A DNA stretch of 64,000 nucleotides. It comes from an uncultured Acinetobacter sp. (GTDB lineage: Bacteria > Pseudomonadota > Gammaproteobacteria > Pseudomonadales > Moraxellaceae). The stretch covers positions 85,553-149,552 of the forward strand of contig NZ_CANLSL010000002.1 of the NCBI RefSeq assembly GCF_947493735.1, read 5' to 3'. A program made the position numbers and the translations under genes. The notes under the pieces were generated by a model. The model had not been told where the DNA came from. It did not search any database and saw nothing but the letters and a program-made list of their open reading frames with translations. Shown here one piece after another: positions 20,875 to 28,717 of the stretch. The first letter of the stretch is position 1. Every line of letters starts with the position of its first letter.

Positions 20875-21918
20875 ATGTCTAGCGCTCAATCCAGCTCTCA
20901 ACCTACATCGCAAAAACGCAATATCTACGCTTTAGAGGAGCACCCTTTTGCGCAGTATGTTCGTATTTTGGGAAAAGGTAAAACAGGGAGCCGCTCGCTG
21001 AGCTATGACGAAGCGTACGAAGCTTTTCACATGATTTTAAATGGCGAAGCATTGGATTTGCAGATTGGCGCATTTTTAATGTTGCTTCGAGTGAAAGAAG
21101 AATCCGTTGATGAGTTGACAGGTTTTGTTCAGGCGACCAAAGATTCATTTAATCTACCGAATCTTAGCTGTGAAGTGGATCTGGATTGGTCGAGCTATGC
21201 AGGTAAGCGGAAACATTATCCGTGGTTTTTACTTGCTGCACTGACCTTAGCGCAACATGGCCATAAGATCGTCATGCACGGCGTTGCAGGTCATACCGTC
21301 AATCGGCTCTATACGCAAGATGCTGTCCAAGCACTGGGTTTTCAAAGTTGTGAATCACTTGAGCAGGTTGATGCGCATTTGCAAGCTCAAAGTTTTGCCT
21401 TTATTCCCTTAGATTTACTCAGCCCAAAACTTGCAGAAATGATTCAATTTCGACAAATGCTCGGCTTACGCTCTCCTGTGCATACGCTCTCTCGCTTGAT
21501 TAACCCATTTGATGCCAAAGCAACTTTACAAGCCATCTTCCACCCTGCATATCGTGCTTCACACCAACAAGCCGCATTTCAATTGGGTTATAAAAATAGT
21601 GCGGTGATCAAAGGTGAAGGTGGTGAGTTTGAGCGTAATCCTGATGCCAAGACATTGATTTGTGGTATTAAAGATGGTGAATGTTTTGAACTCGAATTAC
21701 CTAAAATCAATCCTGATCGATCACAAGCGGAAGAAGCATTTGATTTAGATGTGTATAAAGCGGTGTGGTTGGGTGATGCGACGCATGATTATGGTGAGCA
21801 AGCGATCATCGAAACTTTAGCCATTGCTTTAATGACCATGAAGATTGAGTCAACTTATACCTCTGCCCAAGAAAAGGCGAAAACGCTTTGGCAAACTCGA
21901 TTTGCATCAGCCAATTAA
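20875..21918 (+). CDS. ybiB: TrpD2/YbiB-family nucleic-acid-binding protein
   Basis: A 347-residue protein with the fold of anthranilate phosphoribosyltransferase (TrpD): GSRSLSYDEAYEAFHMIL helical N-domain, then VMHGVAGHTVNRLYTQDAVQALG. The TrpD phosphoribosyl-pyrophosphate motifs are not conserved (KRKHYPWFLLAAL stands in their place), as in E. coli YbiB, which binds DNA and is LexA-regulated there. So tryptophan synthesis is not expected. A hairpin terminator follows 22 bases after the stop. Confidence 0.85.
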   Translation: MSSAQSSSQPTSQKRNIYALEEHPFAQYVRILGKGKTGSRSLSYDEAYEAFHMILNGEALDLQIGAFLMLLRVKEESVDELTGFVQATKDSFNLPNLSCEVDLDWSSYAGKRKHYPWFLLAALTLAQHGHKIVMHGVAGHTVNRLYTQDAVQALGFQSCESLEQVDAHLQAQSFAFIPLDLLSPKLAEMIQFRQMLGLRSPVHTLSRLINPFDAKATLQAIFHPAYRASHQQAAFQLGYKNSAVIKGEGGEFERNPDAKTLICGIKDGECFELELPKINPDRSQAEEAFDLDVYKAVWLGDATHDYGEQAIIETLAIALMTMKIESTYTSAQEKAKTLWQTRFASAN

Positions 21919-21940
21919 ATTTTAGAAATTTACAGCAATA

Positions 21941-21968
21941 AAAAAGCACTTCGATTGAAGTGCTTTTT
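21941..21968. terminator. Bidirectional terminator between ybiB and the yeaC-like gene
   Basis: AAAAAGCACTTC / GAAGTGCTTTTT perfect stem with a GATT loop between convergent genes. Confidence 0.85.
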
Positions 21969-21985
21969 AAATTCTCGGCGCAACA

Positions 21986-22258
21986 TCATGTAAAGCGAAT
22001 CGGTTGAAACTCATCGTCATTTTTCGGATCATGTGAGTCGCAATGCTCATCTTCTTCTTTTGTGCCACGATCAATATAACCTATACGCTCAGCTTCTGGC
22101 AGATGTTTATGCTCCCAAACTAAAACCGCCTGCATACACGTTTGACGTTGCTCTTTTGTGAGCGCAACACCATTTGGCCATTTACCAATTTCGACCGCAG
22201 TTTTCAATTTTTCTACGATCTCTGGGGTGAGCGTATTTAACATTTGTTCAATATTCAT
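21986..22258 (-). CDS. DUF1315 (YeaC-like) protein
   Basis: A 90-residue protein that follows E. coli YeaC in its first half: LTPEIVEKLKTAVEIGKWPNG, ALTKEQRQTCMQAVLVWE. The tail is acidic and His-rich (EEDEHCDSHD). No function is known for the family. It is downstream of nadK on the same strand (70 bases), so co-transcription is possible. Confidence 0.8.
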   Translation of the reverse strand: MNIEQMLNTLTPEIVEKLKTAVEIGKWPNGVALTKEQRQTCMQAVLVWEHKHLPEAERIGYIDRGTKEEDEHCDSHDPKNDDEFQPIRFT

Positions 22259-22328
22259 CAGGTGATATTTCCATGTTCTTAGAGCATTTCAATCTGCTTG
22301 TCTACAATTCAAATTTTCATAACCAAAA

Positions 22329-23234
22329 TCATTCATCATTCGGATCAAAGTCACGATTCCAACCCAACTTCGTGCGACATGCTGCATAGAAGTCATAACC
22401 TGGTGGGTGTAATAAAGTGAGTTTGAAAGGATGTTTACGAATCAACAAATGATCACCAACTTGTAAAGTCACGCTGTTCTGACCATCAGGACTGACCATT
22501 GGCAAGATTTGATTATCTCGGATAAAAATTTTAATTTCGCTCTGTCCACCAACCACGATAGGACGAGAGGACAAAGTATGCGGATGCATTGGTACAATCA
22601 CGATGGCATCCATATTGGGGTGGACAATCGGACCACCGCCTGAGAGCGCATACGCTGTCGAACCTGTTGGCGATGAAACGATCAAGCCATCGCTGTGTTG
22701 GCGATACACATATAAACCATCAATATTCATCTCAAAATCGATCATGTGAACCGATTTTCCAGAGTGCAGTACAATGTCATTTAAGGCAATATCTTCATAC
22801 ACCGCCTGCCCTTTGGAGCGAATTTCTGTCTCTAATAAAAACCGCTTATCGTAGACAAAATCACCATCCAAGACTTGTCCAAGCTTATGTAGGACATCAG
22901 TAGGTGAAATATCCGTTAAGAAACCTAAACGCCCACGGTTGATCCCGACCACAGGAACATTGTATTTGGCGAGTGCACGTGCCGCATGCAGTAGCGAACC
23001 ATCACCACCGACCACAACAACCAAATCGGTCACTCGTCCGAGATGTGTACGGCTACTGGTTTGCACATTTTCAAATGGTCCAAGCTCTGCCGTTTCTTGG
23101 TCGAAAATAGTACGCAACCCACGATCAATCAAATATTGATGAATAATCTTTAAGGTTTCGACCACCGAAGACTTTCCTGGACGTCCGATCAGACCAATGT
23201 TCCGAAAAGATTTCGAGAAATGTTGTTGCACCAC
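22329..23234 (-). CDS. nadK: NAD kinase
   Basis: NadK phosphorylates NAD to NADP. The protein (301 residues) has the GGDGSLLHAAR motif with catalytic Asp, GINRGRLGFLTDI, and the DGLIVSSPTGSTAY and PMHPHTLSSRPIV blocks. I place the start at the GTG at 23234: a GGAG site lies 8 bases upstream and it gives the usual length; the longer frame to 23390 adds about 52 residues of non-family sequence. The gene is divergent from mrcB. Confidence 0.95.
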   Translation of the reverse strand: MVQQHFSKSFRNIGLIGRPGKSSVVETLKIIHQYLIDRGLRTIFDQETAELGPFENVQTSSRTHLGRVTDLVVVVGGDGSLLHAARALAKYNVPVVGINRGRLGFLTDISPTDVLHKLGQVLDGDFVYDKRFLLETEIRSKGQAVYEDIALNDIVLHSGKSVHMIDFEMNIDGLYVYRQHSDGLIVSSPTGSTAYALSGGGPIVHPNMDAIVIVPMHPHTLSSRPIVVGGQSEIKIFIRDNQILPMVSPDGQNSVTLQVGDHLLIRKHPFKLTLLHPPGYDFYAACRTKLGWNRDFDPNDE

Positions 23235-23449
23235 GTAATGCACTCCAGTGAAATTCGACTTTATCATAGCATTTCGGTAAGACTTGACCAATCCGACTTT
23301 GACACTTTCTACATGAGTGAGCAGATTGTTTTGTGTTTTTTGTGTGAAGTTGATGAAATTTAGCAATTTACAACATACTTTGTATTGCATATCCCTACTT
23401 GCTATCGCATTATTTAGCCACCTAGGTCGTTGTCATGAATTTTTAATCA

Positions 23450-26038
23450 ATGCAAAAAGCAATACAAAATCAACGTGGTCTTGGGTTAATTTCCTTGATT
23501 ATTCTTATTATTTTTCTCATATTTTTTATTGGCTTGGGGATTTATCTCGTACGTTTGGACAATATCGTCCGTGATCGCTTTGATGGTCAGCGTTGGGATA
23601 TTCCTGCCAAAGTTTTTGCTCGTCCTTTAGAGCTTTATAGTCAAGCAGACACTAGCAAATCAGACATTTTGGAAGAACTGCGCTTACTCGGCTACAAGTC
23701 TGCCAATAATTATAATAATCCAGGTACCTATACCAACAAAGACTCACAGCTTTTTATTCATACTCGTGGCTTTGATTTTGGCGATAGCAAAGAGCCTGAA
23801 CGTGTTATTGAGCTGAATTTTGCAGGTGGTAGTATTGCGACGATTCGTACCACTAAGCCGTCTACTTCAGGCATCGTGCGCCTTGAGCCAATGGTGATTG
23901 GTGGGATTTACCCACAGCACAATGAAGACCGTGTCTTGATCAAATTGCAAAATGTACCAGCGCCTTTGGTTGATGCACTGCTTGCAACTGAAGATCGCAA
24001 CTTCTATGAACATCATGGCGTGTCGATTCGAGGTACTGCACGTGCTTTACTTTCCAATATCACAGGTGGAAAGCGTCAAGGTGGTTCAACATTGACGCAA
24101 CAATTGGTGAAAAACTTTTACCTGACACCTGAGCGCACATATAAACGTAAAGCCAATGAAGCGCTGATGGCGCTTTTGGTGGAGTTTCATTACAACAAAA
24201 ATGACATCATCGAAGCCTATCTCAATGAAGTCAATCTCGGGCAAAATGGCAACTATTCAATTAACGGGTATGGTTTAGCTGCGCAGTATTATTTTGGTCA
24301 ACCATTACGTGAGTTAAATACTGCAAAGCTTGCTTTCTTAGTCGGCTTGGTCAATGGACCTTCTTACTACAATCCGTGGCGCAATCCTGAACGTGCTCGA
24401 GCTCGTCGTGATGTGGTGCTCAATAATATGTTAGTTACGGGGAAACTGACGCAAGCAGAATTCGATGAAGAAGTCGCTCGTCCGCTCGGTGTTTTAGAAA
24501 AACCAGGTTATACCGCCGTGAAGTATCCTGACTTTATGGATATTGTACGTCGCCAACTCAAAGAAGAATATCAAGAGCAAGACTTGACCAATCAAGGCTT
24601 GCGCATCTTTACGACGCTTGACCCATTGGCACAATCTCGTATTGAAAATACTTTCCAAAAAACTGTCGATCGACTTGCAAAAGGTAACCCTGCTCGATTA
24701 AAAGATTTGCAAGGTGCGGTCGTGGTTTCACATCCTGAAAATGGTGAAATCGTCGCTGCCGTCGGTAGTACAGGTGAGTTTACTGGCTTTAACCGTGTCC
24801 TTGATGCCAAACGTCAGGTAGGCTCATTACTAAAACCTGTGATCTACATGCAAGCGTTACAATCTGGACGCTACACGTGGGCAAGTCCGATTCAAGATAC
24901 TGAGATCGTGATTCGTGGTGCAGGAGTCAAAGACTGGAAGCCGAAAAACTATTCAGGTGGTGAAAAAGGCATCGTATCAATGCAATCGGCACTAGCAAAC
25001 TCATACAACCTCGCTGCTGTGCGTCTTGGTTGGGAGGCAGGTTTACCGACCTTTATTAACAACTTGCACCGTCTTGGCGTACAAGGCGAGATTCCACGCT
25101 ATCCATCGATTTTACTTGGTGCTGTGACCATGTCACCAATGGACATATTGGGTATTTATCAAAACTTCGCCACAGGTGGCTATTCTTATCCAACACGGAG
25201 TATCCGCTCTGTGGTGAATGCTGACGGTGAATTACTTGAACGCTATGGCTTGAAAGTGCAAAACACGATTGACCCTGCCACAGCGTATCTTGTCAATTAT
25301 GGTTTACAACAAGTCATGACCAATGGTACAGGTCGAGCAGCCTATAATACCTTCCCACGTGAAATGGGACTTGCAGGAAAATCAGGCACGACCAATGATG
25401 CCCGTGACTCATGGTTTGCAGGTTATAGTGGCAACTATCTTGCTGTGGTTTGGCTTGGTGAAGACAATAACAAACCGATTGGTTTAACAGGTTCATCAGG
25501 TGCCTTACCTGTGTGGATCAACGTCATGAAACAGCTGAAAAACACACCTAACGATATGCCTCAGCCTGACGATATTTCTTGGCAATGGATCGACAGCTTT
25601 GAAGGTTTGCTTTCTGCGCAAGGCTGTGCAGGTGCAGTCTATGTTCCATTACTTCGTAGCACCATTCCTCGCCAAGCGACGACCTGTGGTCTACCGCATT
25701 ATCAGGTTGAGCCACAGTACTATGAAGAAAGCTATGTCGATGAGTTTGGCAATCCAATTCCTACGACGAGTTTTAGTGGTGAGCATCCACTCAACCCTCA
25801 GCCAAACACCCGCCCTGCGCCAATGCAAAATCCAAATACACAAGGACAAACAGCACAACTAAATCAACAACGTGGCGCACAACAACCACGCAATCCGCAA
25901 AACCTCAACAATCCATTAACTCAAAACCCAGAACGACCGTCACAAAACTATCTACGTGAAAGCGACATTGATCAAGCACCACCACAGCGCAGTGCTACGG
26001 TCATCTCTGAGGGTGAATACACGATTGGGAGTCGATAA
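23450..26038 (+). CDS. mrcB: Penicillin-binding protein 1b (bifunctional)
   Basis: A class A PBP that polymerises glycan strands and cross-links peptides in the periplasm. One N-terminal membrane anchor (about 13-34) is followed by a UB2H-like region, the GT51 glycosyltransferase (catalytic Glu in ATEDRNFYEHHG, E181; GGSTLTQQLVKN), and the transpeptidase with SLLK (459-462), SYN (518-520) and KSGT (644-647). The last ~100 residues are a Pro/Asn/Gln-rich tail. The stop overlaps the start of the next gene by one base, coupling it to its lipoprotein partner. Confidence 0.97.
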   Translation: MQKAIQNQRGLGLISLIILIIFLIFFIGLGIYLVRLDNIVRDRFDGQRWDIPAKVFARPLELYSQADTSKSDILEELRLLGYKSANNYNNPGTYTNKDSQLFIHTRGFDFGDSKEPERVIELNFAGGSIATIRTTKPSTSGIVRLEPMVIGGIYPQHNEDRVLIKLQNVPAPLVDALLATEDRNFYEHHGVSIRGTARALLSNITGGKRQGGSTLTQQLVKNFYLTPERTYKRKANEALMALLVEFHYNKNDIIEAYLNEVNLGQNGNYSINGYGLAAQYYFGQPLRELNTAKLAFLVGLVNGPSYYNPWRNPERARARRDVVLNNMLVTGKLTQAEFDEEVARPLGVLEKPGYTAVKYPDFMDIVRRQLKEEYQEQDLTNQGLRIFTTLDPLAQSRIENTFQKTVDRLAKGNPARLKDLQGAVVVSHPENGEIVAAVGSTGEFTGFNRVLDAKRQVGSLLKPVIYMQALQSGRYTWASPIQDTEIVIRGAGVKDWKPKNYSGGEKGIVSMQSALANSYNLAAVRLGWEAGLPTFINNLHRLGVQGEIPRYPSILLGAVTMSPMDILGIYQNFATGGYSYPTRSIRSVVNADGELLERYGLKVQNTIDPATAYLVNYGLQQVMTNGTGRAAYNTFPREMGLAGKSGTTNDARDSWFAGYSGNYLAVVWLGEDNNKPIGLTGSSGALPVWINVMKQLKNTPNDMPQPDDISWQWIDSFEGLLSAQGCAGAVYVPLLRSTIPRQATTCGLPHYQVEPQYYEESYVDEFGNPIPTTSFSGEHPLNPQPNTRPAPMQNPNTQGQTAQLNQQRGAQQPRNPQNLNNPLTQNPERPSQNYLRESDIDQAPPQRSATVISEGEYTIGSR

Positions 26039-26610
26039 TGAATCAGTTTAAGCTAAGTCTAGTCGGAGCAATGGCGATTGTATTTGTAGGTTGTCAAAGT
26101 ACACCTATTGGTAATCCTGCTTCGACGCCAAAAGAGGAAAAAAAAGCTGAGGAAAAGTCGGAGAAATCTGATTCCAAAGTGGTTGTGACACCATTTCCAG
26201 ATGATGGGATTCGTCGAGAATCTCAACCTCTGCCACCTCGCCTGATCTTGCCTGAAAATCAAAACAATCATAAAAAGTTAAAAGATGGTCAAGGTGTACC
26301 TGCCTATCAAAACTTAATGCAATCCTACCTCAAGAATCTGCGTCAGAATAATTTGAGTGATGCCGAAAGCAATCTATTGCAAGCACAGCGAATGGCGCCG
26401 CAATCCGCAGAAGTCTATCGAGAACTTGCACGACTTGCCAATCTACGCAAACAAGGCAGTAACGCAGAAGCATTGGCTCGCAAAGGACTGAGCTTTGCGC
26501 AAAACAACACCATGCGCAAGCAATTGTGGGAGCAAATTCTACAATCGGCTAAGCTACGTAACAATGCAAACCTGACACGTCAAGCTACACAAATGATGCA
26601 ACGCTACTAA
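26038..26610 (+). CDS. lpoP: TPR lipoprotein, LpoP-like activator of PBP1b
   Basis: A 190-residue lipoprotein: signal peptide with lipobox VFVGC (Cys at about residue 19), a charged Lys/Glu linker, then two or three TPR-like helix pairs (AYQNLMQSYLKNLRQNNLSDAE, AEVYRELARLANLRKQG). The ATG shares its A with the mrcB TAA. In Pseudomonas and Acinetobacter, LpoP is a TPR lipoprotein encoded beside ponB/mrcB that activates PBP1b, replacing LpoB. Position and architecture both fit; the assignment is by context and family, not by alignment. Confidence 0.85.
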   Translation: MNQFKLSLVGAMAIVFVGCQSTPIGNPASTPKEEKKAEEKSEKSDSKVVVTPFPDDGIRRESQPLPPRLILPENQNNHKKLKDGQGVPAYQNLMQSYLKNLRQNNLSDAESNLLQAQRMAPQSAEVYRELARLANLRKQGSNAEALARKGLSFAQNNTMRKQLWEQILQSAKLRNNANLTRQATQMMQRY

Positions 26611-26637
26611 GTAACTTAGCATATAAGCTGTCATCAA

Positions 26638-26675
26638 AAAATGCCTAGAAAATCTAATTTCTAGGCATTTTGTTT
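26638..26675. terminator. Intrinsic terminator of mrcB-lpoP
   Basis: Perfect 14-bp arms AAAATGCCTAGAAA / TTTCTAGGCATTTT, then GTTTTC. It lies 27 bases after the lpoP stop and could also act on the converging Nudix gene. Confidence 0.85.
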
Positions 26676-26703
26676 TCATGGTACTTACGTTTTAAATGAT
26701 TTA

Positions 26704-26751
26704 GATTGTAAGTAGCTTAGATGTTAAGTAGTTGGGATTTTAAGTCTTTAG
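26704..26751. repeat. Three degenerate 16-bp tandem repeats at the 3' end of the Nudix-ThiE gene
   Basis: Units GATTGTAAGTAGCTTA, GATGTTAAGTAGTTGG and GATTTTAAGTCTTTAG stand head to tail. The last overlaps the stop codon of the minus-strand gene (26748-26750). Confidence 0.65.
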
Positions 26752-27707
26752 CGAGATTCGCTTAGAAAATCTCGAATCCCTGCAACACCATAAGCACCAT
26801 ATGCTTTTGCTACATCCAAATCATCTCGCCCTACACCACCAAGTGCATAGACTGGCATTTCCGTCATATCGGCAAGTGCTGAAAACCGCTCCCACCCTAA
26901 GCCACTTTGCTCAGGATGCGTTGGTGTCGCCTGTACAGGACTGATAAATATCGCATCGCAAGCGATCAAGTTTGCGCATTCAATTTCGTTTTCATTATGA
27001 CACGCACCGATTAAATTCTTATTTTGTAATGACGATGGAAGTTCATTATTTTGAGATATAGACTCAGCAAGCTCTACAAGTTGCTGACCATTCAAATGAA
27101 TTGCAAAGACTTTTTCCTGTAAATCATCTTTCAATTGTTGATAATCTTGCCAACGTACAATGACTTTTTTTCCATCAAACAATTGCGGATTATTGAGGAG
27201 TAAATGTTTTAAATTTTCATCACTTTGGCGCACATAGATTGTATCGACATCATCAGGTACTTGTTGTATAGCGGTGTGATCGCCGTTCAATATCGCAATT
27301 TTACATGACCAAGAAAGGCGCTGAATAATCGACTGATTGGCTTTGGGAAATTCAAACTTTTGCACATCGTCCAAATCTATCCAACGCCAATGTTGATCTA
27401 TCGACTGCAATTCACGTGGATCTTTTAATTTGCATAAGATAAAAAATAAGGACAGTAAGCGATCAGGATAATCAAACTGAAATGATGCAAAACGCTTTAT
27501 TGGCGTCACATCAATACCAACTTCTTCCTGCACTTCACGAACCACTGCTTGTTCAGGCATTTCTCCAAGTTCGATTTTGCCACCTGCGAATTCATAGCAC
27601 CCACCCTGCGCCAATTTTTCATCACGCCAACCCAGTAACACTTGGTTTTTATGTCGAATAATGGCAATAGATACTTGTATTAATTTTTTAGTTTCAGACT
27701 GATTCAT
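26748..27707 (-). CDS. Nudix hydrolase fused to a ThiE/TenI-like domain
   Basis: A 319-residue two-domain protein. Residues 8-135 are a MutT-like Nudix domain with an intact box, GGKIELGEMPEQAVVREVQE continuing EVGI. Residues ~150-319 follow the thiamine-phosphate synthase/TenI barrel (LIGACHNENE, IFISPVQATPTHP, YALGGV, GVAGIRDF), but the catalytic TTTK-type motif is not present. This fusion is known in pseudomonads and relatives next to or in place of mutT. Cleansing of oxidised dGTP is likely for the first domain; the second is probably not a true ThiE. Confidence 0.85.
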   Translation of the reverse strand: MNQSETKKLIQVSIAIIRHKNQVLLGWRDEKLAQGGCYEFAGGKIELGEMPEQAVVREVQEEVGIDVTPIKRFASFQFDYPDRLLSLFFILCKLKDPRELQSIDQHWRWIDLDDVQKFEFPKANQSIIQRLSWSCKIAILNGDHTAIQQVPDDVDTIYVRQSDENLKHLLLNNPQLFDGKKVIVRWQDYQQLKDDLQEKVFAIHLNGQQLVELAESISQNNELPSSLQNKNLIGACHNENEIECANLIACDAIFISPVQATPTHPEQSGLGWERFSALADMTEMPVYALGGVGRDDLDVAKAYGAYGVAGIRDFLSESR

Positions 27708-27758
27708 AACGAATTTACAAATAACTTAGTAAAAATAACAATTATTTTATGAAAACCA

Positions 27759-27788
27759 TTGACAGATGATTTCGATAATTATTATCAT
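27759..27788 (+). promoter_or_regulatory. Promoter of hemP
   Basis: TTGACA (27759-27764), 18-base spacer, TATCAT (27783-27788), about 36 bases upstream of the hemP ATG. It overlaps the Fur-like site. Confidence 0.7.
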
Positions 27789-27792
27789 TTAA
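27774..27792 (+). promoter_or_regulatory. Fur box over the hemP promoter
   Basis: The 19 bases starting GATAATTATTATCATTT match 14 of 19 positions of the consensus GATAATGATAATCATTATC. They cover the -10 element, the position expected for iron-dependent repression. Confidence 0.75.
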
Positions 27793-27823
27793 ACCGTTAA
27801 GACAAACCACGGAGTAAACAACA

Positions 27824-27994
27824 ATGAACGCACCTTTCACGATTTTCACACGTAGCAACGACACTCAACACAATTTACCAATGCTTCATTCTAGCAATCT
27901 TTTTGCACTCGGTCGTGAGATTCGTATTTTACACGCAGGTGAAGAATATCGCCTACGTTTGACGCGAAACAATCGTTTAATTCTCACAAAATAA
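27824..27994 (+). CDS. hemP: HemP-family hemin uptake protein
   Basis: A 56-residue protein ending GEEYRLRLTRNNRLILTK, the hallmark of the HemP/HmuP family; LFALGREIRILHAG precedes it. A GGAG site lies about 10 bases before the ATG. In other bacteria HemP/HmuP promotes expression of haem receptors. No TonB receptor or haem transporter is next to it here, so it is a stand-alone, iron-regulated gene acting elsewhere on the genome. It is followed by a hairpin terminator. Confidence 0.92.
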   Translation: MNAPFTIFTRSNDTQHNLPMLHSSNLFALGREIRILHAGEEYRLRLTRNNRLILTK

Positions 27995-28035
27995 CACGAT
28001 TAATAGTTCGGTAAGAAAATAACACGTGGGAATGA

Positions 28036-28072
28036 GAGCGAATCTAGGCTTCGGTTTAGGTTCGCTTTTTTA
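28036..28072 (+). terminator. Intrinsic terminator of hemP
   Basis: AGCGAATCTA and TTTAGGTTCGCT form a slightly imperfect stem, followed by a T tract. Confidence 0.7.
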
Positions 28073-28203
28073 TTAGTAGCATATTCTCGTTCATTTTTTT
28101 AACACTGAATAATCTAAGATGAAATCTACTTCTTTGGCGCAATATTTGCATTTTTTTACAAGGTACATATTTGTCAAATGTCATCTACGCCAAAGGAGAA
28201 TTG

Positions 28204-28656
28204 ATGATGATTAGTAGCCGTGAACAAGTCACCCAACTTATCGTATCAGCAAAAGTTGCTAAAGGCATCAAATGGGCTGAAGTCGCAGAAGCTGTTGGTT
28301 TATCTAAAGAATGGGTAACCGCTGCTTGCTTAGGGCAAATGACATTTAATAAACAACAAGCCGAAATCATTGGCAAGCTCTTTGACCTGAGTGACGAAGC
28401 AGTGGCTTGGTTACAAATCGTGCCCTACAAAGGTACATTGCCAACGGCTATTCCGACTGACCCTTTGATCTATCGTTGGTATGAAGTTGTGAGTGTGTAT
28501 GGTTCGACAATTAAAGAGCTCACCCATGAGGAATTTGGTGATGGGATTATGAGTGCGATTGATTTTAGTATGGATATTCAAAGAGAAAATAATCCAAATG
28601 GCGATCGTGTCCGTGTGGTTTTGTCTGGAAAATTCTTACCTTATAAAAGTTATTAA
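28204..28656 (+). CDS. cynS: Cyanate hydratase (cyanase)
   Basis: CynS uses bicarbonate to break down cyanate to CO2 and ammonia. The N-terminal half is a helical DNA-binding-like fold (KWAEVAEAVGLSKEWVTAACLGQM), the C-terminal half the catalytic fold with IPTDPLIYRWYEVV (Arg and Glu) and FGDGIMSAIDF (Ser). I chose ATG 28204, placed 5 bases after AAGGAG; 28207 is an equal alternative, and the TTG at 28171 only extends the frame. The usual partners cynT (carbonic anhydrase), cynX and cynR are absent here. Confidence 0.95.
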   Translation: MMISSREQVTQLIVSAKVAKGIKWAEVAEAVGLSKEWVTAACLGQMTFNKQQAEIIGKLFDLSDEAVAWLQIVPYKGTLPTAIPTDPLIYRWYEVVSVYGSTIKELTHEEFGDGIMSAIDFSMDIQRENNPNGDRVRVVLSGKFLPYKSY

Positions 28657-28684
28657 CTTGCTAGTTTAGCATCTCATATAAAGT

Positions 28685-28710
28685 CTTGAGGCTCTACATA
28701 GAGCCTCAAG
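28685..28710. terminator. Hairpin between convergent cynS and gspE
   Basis: Perfect 10-bp arms CTTGAGGCTC / GAGCCTCAAG with a TACATA loop. The T tract is poor on both strands, so termination is plausible but not certain. Confidence 0.55.
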
Positions 28711-28717
28711 GTGATCG

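Noticed and set aside
20875..21918. Anthranilate phosphoribosyltransferase (trpD)
   Set aside because: The substrate-binding motifs of TrpD are missing and the protein follows the YbiB/TrpD2 pattern; no trp genes are nearby.
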